A DNA stretch of 64,000 bases, taken from Hwanghaeella sp965227365. GTDB taxonomy: Bacteria > Pseudomonadota > Alphaproteobacteria > UBA8366 > Aestuariispiraceae. The notes below the pieces were generated by a model. The model was not told where the DNA came from. It made no database searches and saw nothing but the letters and a program-made list of their open reading frames with translations. The first letter of the stretch is position 1, and each line of letters starts with the position of its first letter. The stretch lies in the NCBI RefSeq assembly GCF_965227365.1, contig NZ_OZ245754.1:620001-684000 (forward strand), written 5' to 3'. Both the position numbers and the translations under genes were made by a program. Below, one piece after another: positions 27,533-37,417 of this stretch.

Positions 27533-28729
27533 TCAAAGTCCAAGCACGCGCTTGGCGATAATGTTCCGTTGGATCTCGTTGGACCCGCCATAGATCGAGG
27601 CCTTGCGCCAATTGAAATAGATCGGCGCGGCGCTGGCCGCGTAGTCAGGCCCGAATCCGGGCTCGTTCGCATGCAGGTCCCAGGTTTCCGGGGCGAAGGC
27701 ATGGGCATGGTTGCCGACCGCCTCGACCGCCAGTTCCGTGATCGCCTGCTGAACCTCGACCCCCTTGATCTTCAGGATCGAGGCCTCCGGACCGGGTGGG
27801 TTGCCCCGGGCTTCGCCCTCCAGGGCGCCGATGACCATCGCCTCCAGGGCGTAGAGTTCTATTTCGACTTCCGCCAGTCGTTCCCGGAAGGCAGGATCCT
27901 CGGCCAGTGTAATGTCACCGTTCACTTCCTGTTCGGCGATATGCTTCAGGCGCGACAGCTGCCGTTTGGAGCGTCCGACGGCGGCAATCCCGGTTCGTTC
28001 GTGACCCAACAGGAATTTCGCGTAGGTCCAGCCCTTGCCTTCCTCGCCGACCCGGTTTTCCACCGGTACGCGGACGTCGTCGAAGAAGACGCTGTTGATC
28101 TCCACATCCCCGTCAATGGTCTCGATCGGGGTGACGCTGATCCCGGGCGTTTTCATATCGATCAACAGGAAGCTGATGCCCTCCTGCTGCTTGCCGCTGT
28201 CGTCGGTGCGGACCAGGCAGAAGATCATGTCGGCATATTGTGCCAGGGTGGTCCAGGTCTTCTGGCCGTTGACGACATAGTGGTCGCCGTCCCGCACTGC
28301 CTTGGTACGCAGCGAAGAGAGGTCGGAGCCGGAACCGGGCTCGGAATAGCCCTGACACCACCAGTCGTCGAAGGACAGAATGCGCGGCAGGTATTTCGCC
28401 TTCTGTTCCTCGGACCCGAAAGTGTAGATCACCGGGGCGACCATGCTGACGCCGAAGGGAATTACCCGCGGCGTACTGCCCAGCGCCAGTTCCTCGTCAT
28501 AGATATGACGCTGGATCGGCGTCCAGCCGGTGCCGCCGTATTCGACGGGCCAGTTCGGCGCAGCCCAGCCTTTCTCGTACATCCGCTTGTGCCATTTGAC
28601 ATAATCGTCACGGTTCAACGGATATCCCAATTCGACTTTCCGCTTCGTCTCGGGATCCAGTTTCTCCCGGATGAAGGTGCGGACCTCCTGCCGGAAAGCT
28701 TCGTCTTCAGGACTGAGAACCAGTTCCAT
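27533..28729 (-). CDS. acyl-CoA dehydrogenase
   Basis: 398 residues (ELVLSPEDEAFRQEVRTFIREKLDPETKRKVELG at the start). Typical blocks are WPVEYGGTGWTPIQRHIYDEEL, WCQGYSEPGSGSDLSSLRTKAVRDGDHYVVNGQKTWTT (FAD and substrate contacts) and C-terminal IYGGSNEIQRNIIAKRVLGL, the last a strong family end signature. It probably oxidises the acyl-CoA substrate of this operon. It lies 30 bases after the thiolase gene and 64 bases before the second dehydrogenase. Confidence 0.95.
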   Translation of the reverse strand: MELVLSPEDEAFRQEVRTFIREKLDPETKRKVELGYPLNRDDYVKWHKRMYEKGWAAPNWPVEYGGTGWTPIQRHIYDEELALGSTPRVIPFGVSMVAPVIYTFGSEEQKAKYLPRILSFDDWWCQGYSEPGSGSDLSSLRTKAVRDGDHYVVNGQKTWTTLAQYADMIFCLVRTDDSGKQQEGISFLLIDMKTPGISVTPIETIDGDVEINSVFFDDVRVPVENRVGEEGKGWTYAKFLLGHERTGIAAVGRSKRQLSRLKHIAEQEVNGDITLAEDPAFRERLAEVEIELYALEAMVIGALEGEARGNPPGPEASILKIKGVEVQQAITELAVEAVGNHAHAFAPETWDLHANEPGFGPDYAASAAPIYFNWRKASIYGGSNEIQRNIIAKRVLGL

Positions 28730-28759
28730 CTAATTCCTCCCTATCGGGATTGGCTTGCG

Positions 28760-29941
<1,182 letters not shown>

Positions 29942-29969
29942 GGATGTGTCCTCCTGTAGATACGCCCGC

Positions 29970-32066
29970 CTAGAGATCGGCGAAACGCTTGTCTTCCTTG
30001 GCAAGTTTCTCAAGCAGCGGCGCGGGCGTCATCAATTCGCCATGCCGTTCATAGAACTCGCACATCTTGTCATAGACGGTCTTCACGCCGACCGTATCGG
30101 CATAGAACATCGGGCCGCCACGGTACCGCGGGAAGCCGTAGCCGAAAAGCCAGACGATATCGATGTCGCTGGGGCGCAGGGCGATGCCCTCTTCCAGCAC
30201 ACGGGCGCCTTCGTTGATCAGCGGATAGAGGCAGCGTTCGATGATTTCCTCGTCCGAAATCTGCCGCCGCTCAATACCCTGGCGCTTTGAGGTTTCGACC
30301 ACCAGTTCCTCAACGACGGGCGAGGGGGTGGCGGTTCTTCCATCGGCATAGTCATGCCAGCCGCCGCCGGTCTTCTGGCCGAACCGGCCCATCTCGCAGA
30401 TCCGGTCGGCGATGTCGGAGTAGCGCAGGTTGTTCGGATTTTCGGCGCGCTGGCGTTTGCGAATGCGCCAGCCGACGTCGTTTCCGGCCAGGTCCATCAT
30501 GGCGAACGGTCCCATCGGGAAACCGAAGTCGTAGATCGCCTTATCGATCTGGCTCGGCAGGGCGCCTTCCTCCAGCAGGAAGCCTGCCTCGCGGAGATAC
30601 GGCCCCAGCATCCGGTTTCCGACGAAACCGTCGCAAACGCCGACCAGCACGCCGATCTTCTTCAGTTTCTTGGACAGGTCCATGACGGTCGCGATGGTTT
30701 CGGCGGAGGTCTTCTTTCCCCGAACGTTTTCCATCAGCTTCATCACATTCGCGGGGCTGAAGAAATGCGTGCCGATCACCGATTCCGGCCGGCCGGTGGC
30801 AGCGGCGATGACGTCGATATCCAGCATGGACGTGTTGGTGGCCAGGATCGCGCCTGGTTTCGACAGCCGGTCCAATTCGCCGAAGACCTGTTTTTTCAGG
30901 TCCATTTCCTCGAACACCGCCTCAATCACGATATCGGCGTCCGCAATGGCGTCCATCTCGGTCGCGCCGCTGATAAGGCCCATGCGGTTGTCCATGTCCT
31001 CGGCCGTCATGCGGCCTTTGTCCACAGTCGCCTGATAGTTCTTGGCGATCGTTTCCAGCCCGCGATCCAGGGCGGCCGGGTCATTCTCGATCACCGTCAC
31101 GGGAATGCCCGCATTGGCGAAGTTCATGGTAATCCCGCCGCCCATGGTGCCGCAGCCAATGACCGCGGCGCTGGCGATTTCCTTGATCGGCGTGTCCTTC
31201 GGGACGTCGGGAATTTTGGCGACCTCGCGCTCGGCGAAGAAGGCATGGCGCTGTGAGGCCGCCTGATTGGACGTCACAAGCCCCTTGAAGATCTCCCGTT
31301 CCTTGGCGAGGCCTTCCGGACCCGGCAGGGTGACGGCGGCCTTCACGGCCTCGATACAGGCGAAGGGGGCGTCGAATCCGCGGGCTTTTTTGGCGATCGA
31401 TTTTGCGAAATCGTCGAAGACCTGCGGATTATTCCGAGCTTCGGCGATCTTGTCGTCCTGATCCATGGTCCGGCGCAATTCGCCGGACGCGGCCAGGCGT
31501 TCGGCAGCTGCCAGCGCGGCTTCCAGCGGGTCGCCCTCAACGACTTCGTCCACATAGCCCAGTTTGTGGGCCTTTGCGGCGGGTGCCAATTCACCGGAGG
31601 TGATCAGTTTCAGGGCCGTTTCAACGCCGGTCAGGCGGGGCAGTCGCTGGGTGCCGCCGGCCCCCGGGATGATCCCAAGCGTCACTTCCGGCAGGCCGAG
31701 CCTGGTCTTGGTCGATGCGACCCGATAATGACAGGAAAGAGCGGTTTCCAGCCCACCGCCCGCCGCGACGCCATGGATTGCCGCAACGACGGGTTTCTTC
31801 GAATTTTCGATACGCAGGCAGACGCTGGGAAGGTTCGGGTCGGCGAGGGATCGCGGTGTGCCGAATTCGGTGATATCGGCGCCGGCGCTGAACATGCGGC
31901 CGGCCCCCTTGATGACGACGGCGGTAACCGCGTCATCCGCTTCGGCCTTGTCCAGGGCGTCGGAAATACCCGTCCGCAGTGCCAGGCCCAAACCGTTTAC
32001 CGGCGGATTGTTCAACGACAGGACAAGAATCGATCCATGCCGCTCGATCAGAACCGCATCACTCAT
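29970..32066 (-). CDS. multifunctional enoyl-CoA hydratase/3-hydroxyacyl-CoA dehydrogenase
   Basis: 698 residues, FadB/FadJ-type. Residues 1-190 are a crotonase domain (SAGADITEFG, AIHGVAAGGGLETALSCHYRV, GIIPGAGGTQRLPRL). Around residue 305 the NAD domain begins with AAVIGCGTMGGGITMNFANAG, followed by the dehydrogenase core FFSPANVMKLMENVRG with the catalytic histidine, and two C-terminal helical domains (DGFVGNRMLGPYLREAGFLLEEG). It carries out two steps of beta-oxidation. It lies 47 bases after livF, so it can be co-transcribed with the LIV-type transporter. Confidence 0.95.
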   Translation of the reverse strand: MSDAVLIERHGSILVLSLNNPPVNGLGLALRTGISDALDKAEADDAVTAVVIKGAGRMFSAGADITEFGTPRSLADPNLPSVCLRIENSKKPVVAAIHGVAAGGGLETALSCHYRVASTKTRLGLPEVTLGIIPGAGGTQRLPRLTGVETALKLITSGELAPAAKAHKLGYVDEVVEGDPLEAALAAAERLAASGELRRTMDQDDKIAEARNNPQVFDDFAKSIAKKARGFDAPFACIEAVKAAVTLPGPEGLAKEREIFKGLVTSNQAASQRHAFFAEREVAKIPDVPKDTPIKEIASAAVIGCGTMGGGITMNFANAGIPVTVIENDPAALDRGLETIAKNYQATVDKGRMTAEDMDNRMGLISGATEMDAIADADIVIEAVFEEMDLKKQVFGELDRLSKPGAILATNTSMLDIDVIAAATGRPESVIGTHFFSPANVMKLMENVRGKKTSAETIATVMDLSKKLKKIGVLVGVCDGFVGNRMLGPYLREAGFLLEEGALPSQIDKAIYDFGFPMGPFAMMDLAGNDVGWRIRKRQRAENPNNLRYSDIADRICEMGRFGQKTGGGWHDYADGRTATPSPVVEELVVETSKRQGIERRQISDEEIIERCLYPLINEGARVLEEGIALRPSDIDIVWLFGYGFPRYRGGPMFYADTVGVKTVYDKMCEFYERHGELMTPAPLLEKLAKEDKRFADL

Positions 32067-32113
32067 TTCCGCATTTCCCCCACATTACGCCACTAATCGT
32101 GTCCGACGGATTC

Positions 32114-32812
32114 TTATACTTCCAGCCATTCCGACCGGATTTGCGCGTCGGCGCGCAGGGCCTCCGGCGTTCCCTCGAACACCATATGGCCGTGCCCCAT
32201 AACATAGACACGATGGGAAATACGCAATGCTATTGTCAGCTTCTGTTCGACCAGCAGGATGGAAACCTTCCGTCTGGCGATCTCCTCTAGCAAACCCGCA
32301 ACCCTTTCCACCATTTGCGGGCTTAGGCCTTCGGTCGGCTCGTCGATCATGATCAGGTCCGGGTCGCCCATCAGGGTGCGGCACATCGTCAACATCTGCT
32401 GTTCGCCGCCCGACAGCGCGCCCGCGCGCACATCGGCGCGTTCCCGCAGGTTGGAAAACAGGTCGAACATATCCTCAATCGACCAGCGACCCTGCTGTTT
32501 CACGCTTTTCATGCCCAGGATAAGGTTCTGGCGCACGGTCAGGGTCGGGAAAACGTCACGGTTCTCCGGCACATATCCGATGCCAAGCCGCGCGATCTCA
32601 TGCTGTTTCTTGCCGACCAATTCGGCGCCGCGGAATTTGATCGATCCCTGTGGCGGCACCTCGCCCATGACCGCCTTGCAGGTGGTCGACCGGCCGACGC
32701 CGTTGCGGCCCAGCAGACTGACGATTTCCCCCTCCGCGATATCGAAGGAGACACCTTGAAGGATGTGACTCTTGCCGTAGAAGGCCTGAAGGTCGCGTAC
32801 TTGCAGCATCAC
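32114..32812 (-). CDS. livF: LivF-type ABC transporter ATPase with arginine in Walker A
   Basis: 232 residues. ABC ATPase of a branched-chain amino acid-type (HAAT) importer. The signature ALSGGEQQMLTMCRTL and Walker B LIMIDEPTEGLSP are intact, and the H-loop position has the LivF-typical EQKL. Walker A is GRNGVGRST: the invariant lysine is Arg41 (codon at 32690-32692). LivG and LivF form a heterodimer, so one altered site may be tolerated. It overlaps livG by four bases and precedes the FadJ-like gene by 47 bases. Confidence 0.93.
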   Translation of the reverse strand: MMLQVRDLQAFYGKSHILQGVSFDIAEGEIVSLLGRNGVGRSTTCKAVMGEVPPQGSIKFRGAELVGKKQHEIARLGIGYVPENRDVFPTLTVRQNLILGMKSVKQQGRWSIEDMFDLFSNLRERADVRAGALSGGEQQMLTMCRTLMGDPDLIMIDEPTEGLSPQMVERVAGLLEEIARRKVSILLVEQKLTIALRISHRVYVMGHGHMVFEGTPEALRADAQIRSEWLEV

Positions 32813-33591
32813 GATACTCCTTCCGGCATATCCGCCTCGTCCTCGGCGGCTTCGCCCAGATAGGCCTCCTGCACCGCCTTGTTATTGCGGATTTCCTCAG
32901 GCGTTCCGGTTGCGATGATCTCCCCGTAGACCAGCACGGAAATCCGGTCCGCCAGGTCGAAGACGACACCCATGTCGTGTTCGACCATGACCAGGGTCTT
33001 GCCTTCGGTGACACGGCGGATCAGGTCCACGGTCTGATCGGTTTCCGACGCGCTCATGCCCGCGGTCGGTTCGTCCAGCATGATGACATTGGCGCCGCCG
33101 GCGATGGTGATACCGATCTCCAGCGTCCGCTGTTCCGCATAAGTCAGGACGCCCGCCTGGATTCCGGCACGGTCGGTCAGGCCGATCAGGTCCAGGATCT
33201 CCGCCGTCTTGTCATTCAGGTCGCGCTGCCGTCCGACCAGCTTCCAGAAGGCGTATTTGAAGCCCATGCTCCACAACAAGCCGCAGCGGACATTTTCGAA
33301 AACCGTCATGCGCGGGAAGATATTCGTGATCTGAAAGCTTCGGCTCAATCCCTTGCGGGCGATGGCATATGGTTCAAGTGCCGACACGTCCTCTCCGTTC
33401 AGGCGGATGCGTCCGGCGGTTTTGCTGTATTTTCCGCTGATCAGATGGAACAGCGTCGACTTGCCTGCGCCGTTCGGGCCGATGATGGCGTGCCGTTCGC
33501 CGGCGGCGATCTCCAGGTCGACGCCGCGAATGATCTGGGTTTCCCCGAAATCCTTCCGAACGCTTTCCAGGCTGAGGGCGGGGGTGGTCAT
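32809..33591 (-). CDS. livG: LivG-type ABC transporter ATPase
   Basis: 260 residues. Walker A GPNGAGKST, LivG-specific SRSFQITNIFPRMTVFENVRCGL, signature LTYAEQRTLEIGITIAGGA and Walker B VIMLDEPTAGMS; the signature begins LTYAEQR rather than LSGGQ, which is common for LivG-type subunits. Overlaps livM and livF by four bases each, so the three are translationally coupled. Normal catalytic lysine, in contrast to its LivF partner. Confidence 0.93.
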   Translation of the reverse strand: MTTPALSLESVRKDFGETQIIRGVDLEIAAGERHAIIGPNGAGKSTLFHLISGKYSKTAGRIRLNGEDVSALEPYAIARKGLSRSFQITNIFPRMTVFENVRCGLLWSMGFKYAFWKLVGRQRDLNDKTAEILDLIGLTDRAGIQAGVLTYAEQRTLEIGITIAGGANVIMLDEPTAGMSASETDQTVDLIRRVTEGKTLVMVEHDMGVVFDLADRISVLVYGEIIATGTPEEIRNNKAVQEAYLGEAAEDEADMPEGVS

Positions 33592-34883
33592 CGGCCGTCC
33601 CCCTTCGTCGAGAAATCATTGGCGGCGGACCAGGCCTCCCGGATCTGCGGCGTGGCCTTGCAGGTCGCATAGGTCCCCAGGGCCGTCACGCCGATTGCGA
33701 CGGCCCAGATGATTGGATTGTGGGTATCCACCGCCATCCAGAAGAAATGCGCTTCCGTGTCGCCGACCGGCGCATTGTTGAAATGATGCAGCATCTCAAG
33801 GACCGCGACGCCGCCCGCAAGCGCGACCAGCAACGGGAAGCCGGCTATCAGATACGGCTTGGTCAGGTTGGGAAGGCGACCGGCCTTGTAGGCGGGGCCG
33901 TGCATCATGATCAGACCGGTCAGACCGGAGGGCACGAACATCACCGTCAGAACGAAGAGCAGGCCGACATAGAGCAGCCAAAGTTCCGTGTGGTTGCTGA
34001 GCACGGTTTGCAGCAGGGTCAACAGGACCGCGCCGATGATCGGGCCGATGAAGAAGCCGATGCCGCCGATATAGGCCATCAGCAGAACCCATCCGGAGGT
34101 GACGAGGTTCAGGTTCTCCTCGGTCAGGATCTCGTAGTTCACCGCGAAGAGGCCGCCCGCAATGCCGGCGAAGAAACCCGATGCGCAGAAGGAGATGAAG
34201 CGAACCTGCCGCTGGCTGTAGCCGACGAATTCGGCGCGTTCCGGGTTGTCGCGCACCGCATTCGCCATTCGGCCCGCCGGGGTGAGGGAGAAAAGATACA
34301 TCAGCGCGGCGGCGATGAGGACGATGACCGCAGTGAGGTAGTAGACCTCTATCTCCTTCAGGAATTCCGTTCCGAAGACCGGCGGCCCCATGGTCCGATC
34401 GCCGCTGACGCCTTCCTCGCCGCCGAAGAAAGCGACGAAGATGATCGAACAGGCGGCGACGAGTTCACCGACGCCAAGAGAGATCATGGCAAAGACGGTA
34501 CCCGCGCGCCGGGTCGAGAAACTGCCGATGATGACCGCGAAGGCCAGACCGAACAGCCCGCCGATGAACGGCAGAAGGGGCAGCGGAATAGGCCAGCCGT
34601 CATATTCCACATAGTTCATGACATGGACGGACAGAAAGCCGCCCAGGCCGAAAAAGACCGCATGGCCGAAGGAGAGCATGCCGCCCTGGCCCAGCAGCAT
34701 GTTGTAGCTGAGGGCGAAGATGATCGAGATCCCCATCTGGTTCATGATGGTGACGGAGACGGGAGAGTTGAAGATCGCCGGCATGACGGCCAACAGGACG
34801 GCCGCGGCGATCCAGATGCCGAAGGGGCCGAGGATGCCCGGCCGGCGCGCCGGCGCGGAAGTGTTGCTTTGTCCGCCCATCAT
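33588..34883 (-). CDS. livM: LivM-type permease with C-terminal extension
   Basis: 431 residues, about 80-100 more than usual. Core helices include ISIIFALSYNMLLGQGGMLSFGHAVFFGLGGF and the EAA-like GNSERAEFVGYSQ-type cytoplasmic loop (NPERAEFVGYSQRQVRF). After the standard end (GLTGLIMMHGP) the protein continues with two further hydrophobic segments (IAGFPLLVALAGGVAVLEML and IIWAVAIGVTALGTYATC) and a polar tail. It forms the membrane pore with LivH. Four-base overlaps at both ends. Confidence 0.9.
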   Translation of the reverse strand: MMGGQSNTSAPARRPGILGPFGIWIAAAVLLAVMPAIFNSPVSVTIMNQMGISIIFALSYNMLLGQGGMLSFGHAVFFGLGGFLSVHVMNYVEYDGWPIPLPLLPFIGGLFGLAFAVIIGSFSTRRAGTVFAMISLGVGELVAACSIIFVAFFGGEEGVSGDRTMGPPVFGTEFLKEIEVYYLTAVIVLIAAALMYLFSLTPAGRMANAVRDNPERAEFVGYSQRQVRFISFCASGFFAGIAGGLFAVNYEILTEENLNLVTSGWVLLMAYIGGIGFFIGPIIGAVLLTLLQTVLSNHTELWLLYVGLLFVLTVMFVPSGLTGLIMMHGPAYKAGRLPNLTKPYLIAGFPLLVALAGGVAVLEMLHHFNNAPVGDTEAHFFWMAVDTHNPIIWAVAIGVTALGTYATCKATPQIREAWSAANDFSTKGDGR

Positions 34884-35827
34884 GTTTCCCGCTTACCCAT
34901 AAGGCCAGTCGGCCGGAAAATCAGGATCAGGATCAGCAGCAGATAGGGCAGGATCGGCGCCACCTGCGGCAGCGACAGAGTCCAAAGATCCCGCAACACA
35001 TGATCTTCGTCGAAAGCGATGCCCAGCAGATCCAACAGGTCTGTCATGGAATAATCGAGCGCGATGGCGAAGGTCTGCAGCCATCCGATCAGCAGCGAGG
35101 CGACAAAGGCGCCTGCAAGCGATCCCAATCCGCCGACGACGATCACGACGAAAACGATACTGCCAAGCACGAAGGCCATACCGGGGAAGGTGCCCAATGC
35201 AGGACCGGCGATGACGCCCGCCAACCCGGCCAGGGCGGACCCGACCCCGAAGACGCCCATGAAGACCAGAGGCACATTGTGCCCCAGATTGGCAACCGTG
35301 TTCGGATGCGTGATCGCGGCCTGGATGATCAGGCCGACGCGGGTGCGGGTCAGCATCATCAGGAGAGCGATGAAGATCCCGATGGAGATCAGGATCATGA
35401 AGGCCTTGTAAGCGGGGAAGGACTGGCCGAACAGGGTGAACAGCGGAAAGTCCAGCAGCTCCGGTTCGTGATAGTCCTTGGTCGCCTTGCCCCAGAAGAA
35501 CTGTACCACTTCCTCGATCAGGAAGGCGAGGCCGAAGGTGAAGACCAGTTCGGCCACATGGCCCCAGCGATGGACGTAGCGCAGGCCATAGCGCTGGATC
35601 AGTGCGCCGACTACACCGACCAGGACGGGCGCGACGATCAACCCGACCCAGAAACCCATATAGCCGCTGATCGTATAGGCGAAATAGGCGCCCAGCATAT
35701 AGAAGCTGGCATGCGCGAAGTTCAGCACGCCCATCATGCTGAATATCAGCGTCAAACCGCTGGACAACATGAACAGAAGCAGGCCGGTCACCAGCCCGTT
35801 CAGCAAGGAAAAGATTACAAGTTCCAC
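34880..35827 (-). CDS. livH: LivH-type permease
   Basis: 315 residues, about eight hydrophobic segments. Contains the family start LLNGLVTGLLLFMLSSGLTLIFSMMGVLNFAHASFYMLGAY and the cytoplasmic loop RTRVGLIIQAAITHPNTVANLGHN. C-terminal RPTGLMGKRET. It pairs with LivM. It overlaps livM by four bases and lies 147 bases after the gene for the adjacent binding protein. Confidence 0.92.
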   Translation of the reverse strand: MELVIFSLLNGLVTGLLLFMLSSGLTLIFSMMGVLNFAHASFYMLGAYFAYTISGYMGFWVGLIVAPVLVGVVGALIQRYGLRYVHRWGHVAELVFTFGLAFLIEEVVQFFWGKATKDYHEPELLDFPLFTLFGQSFPAYKAFMILISIGIFIALLMMLTRTRVGLIIQAAITHPNTVANLGHNVPLVFMGVFGVGSALAGLAGVIAGPALGTFPGMAFVLGSIVFVVIVVGGLGSLAGAFVASLLIGWLQTFAIALDYSMTDLLDLLGIAFDEDHVLRDLWTLSLPQVAPILPYLLLILILIFRPTGLMGKRET

Positions 35828-35974
35828 CGTATCCCCGCGCGATAAATCCCCGAGAAAAGGTGCCGACGGACAGGGCGATTATGCCGCCGCCCCACTGTCG
35901 GCCAGCGAAACAGCGACTCGGCGATGAGGTCAAACGACGTCATGCCGAGCCGCCGGTTTCGGTGATTTCCCCGG

Positions 35975-37225
35975 TCAGGAGGGGCGTTCCATCTCGCAGC
36001 TGGTCGGAAGATCCTTGCCGGCTTGCGCGACCGTCTTTTCCGTCAGCAGACCATAGCCGGAATTGTCGGCATCGACCTCGATATCCTTGTCCGTGTGGAC
36101 GAGGATATTGACGTCCTGGATCAGCTGATGGTCGCTCGTCCGCATATGGACTTTCCGGCCATAGATATTGGTGAATTCCATGCCTTCCAAGGCTTTGGCA
36201 ACGGCAACCGGATCGTCCGACCCTGCCTTTTCCATCGCCATGGCCAGCATCTGGATCAGGCCGATGATGCGCGGTTGGTTCAGGTCCTTGTCCGGATTGG
36301 CCTTTTTGAAGCCATCGTTGAAGGCCTTGAATTCCGGGCTCGGCGGATTGTAGGCGCCTTCATGCACGACGCGAATGACATCGACGCCTTTCTCGCCGAA
36401 GGTCGCGGTGATGCCGTCATGCGCGGCGTAGTAGGTGAAGATCGGCGCATCGACGCCCGCTTCCACGATTGCCTTGCCCAGGCCGACCATGTCCGCGCCC
36501 CAGTTGCCGGTGATGACCGCATTGGCGCCGGATGCCTTGATCTTTGTGGCGTAGGGCGTGAAATCCTTCACCTTGCCGATCGGATGCAATTCGTTGCCGA
36601 CGATTTCGATATCCGGGCGTTTTTCGCCCAGGAACTTCACCGCCGCCGCGGCGACGGCCTTCCCGAAGGAATAGTCCTGGCCGATGATATAGACCTTCTT
36701 GATGCCGTCATCGCCGGCGATCACATCGGTCAGCGCGTCCATCTTGATGTCCGCATTCGCATCGAAGCGGAAATGCCAGAAGTTGCACTTCTCGTTGGTC
36801 AGTGCCGGATCGACGGCCGAATAATTCAGGAAGATGATCCGTTGTTCCGGATTGCGCCGGTTATGCTTGTTGATGGCGTCCGTCAGCGCGTTGGCAACGC
36901 CCGAACTGTTGCCCTGCACCACATAGTGGATGCCCTCGCTGATCGCGCGCTTCAGTTGGATCAGGCTTTCTTTCGGGCTGATCTTGTTGTCCATCGGTAC
37001 GATTTCGAACATCCGCCCGCCGAGCACACCGCCCTTGTCGTTGACCATGGTCTGCGCCGCGTATTCGAAGGTGCGATAACCGGATTCTCCGGTTGTCGCG
37101 AATGGCCCCGATAGCGGATCGATAAAGGCGATGCGGATATTATCGGCCGCATAGGCGGCGGCCGAAGACGACGCGGCCAACAACGCGGCCGCACTTAGAG
37201 TCCTGACTGTCTTGAACAATCCCAT
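35975..37225 (-). CDS. LIV-type ABC substrate-binding protein (copy A)
   Basis: 416 residues. Signal peptide with cleavage after SAAAYA, then the periplasmic-binding type I fold: IRIAFIDPLSGPFATTGESG, NDKGGVLGGRMFEI, YIIGQDYSFGKAVAAAAVKFL. It captures the ligand in the periplasm for LivHMGF. It is very similar over its whole length to the product of the gene at 37418 and lies 192 bases after it. The presence of two cysteines (near residues 150 and 410) is shared by both copies. Neighbouring beta-oxidation genes suggest an organic acid ligand; this is inference. Confidence 0.92.
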   Translation of the reverse strand: MGLFKTVRTLSAAALLAASSSAAAYAADNIRIAFIDPLSGPFATTGESGYRTFEYAAQTMVNDKGGVLGGRMFEIVPMDNKISPKESLIQLKRAISEGIHYVVQGNSSGVANALTDAINKHNRRNPEQRIIFLNYSAVDPALTNEKCNFWHFRFDANADIKMDALTDVIAGDDGIKKVYIIGQDYSFGKAVAAAAVKFLGEKRPDIEIVGNELHPIGKVKDFTPYATKIKASGANAVITGNWGADMVGLGKAIVEAGVDAPIFTYYAAHDGITATFGEKGVDVIRVVHEGAYNPPSPEFKAFNDGFKKANPDKDLNQPRIIGLIQMLAMAMEKAGSDDPVAVAKALEGMEFTNIYGRKVHMRTSDHQLIQDVNILVHTDKDIEVDADNSGYGLLTEKTVAQAGKDLPTSCEMERPS

Positions 37226-37417
37226 TGCTTCCTCCCGTTTAATCCCGAAACGGCGATTATTGTCTCCCGCCCCCGCTTTTGCGGTTTCGGCGGCACCGTT
37301 TCATCGGCTTTTTCAGCCTTTGGAAGGAAGTAGACCCTCACCGCCGACGAGAATCAAGAAACGAGTTCGCCGGCGGGAGAGCTTTGCTCTGGCTGGTGGT
37401 CCCTGAAACGTGGGAAA

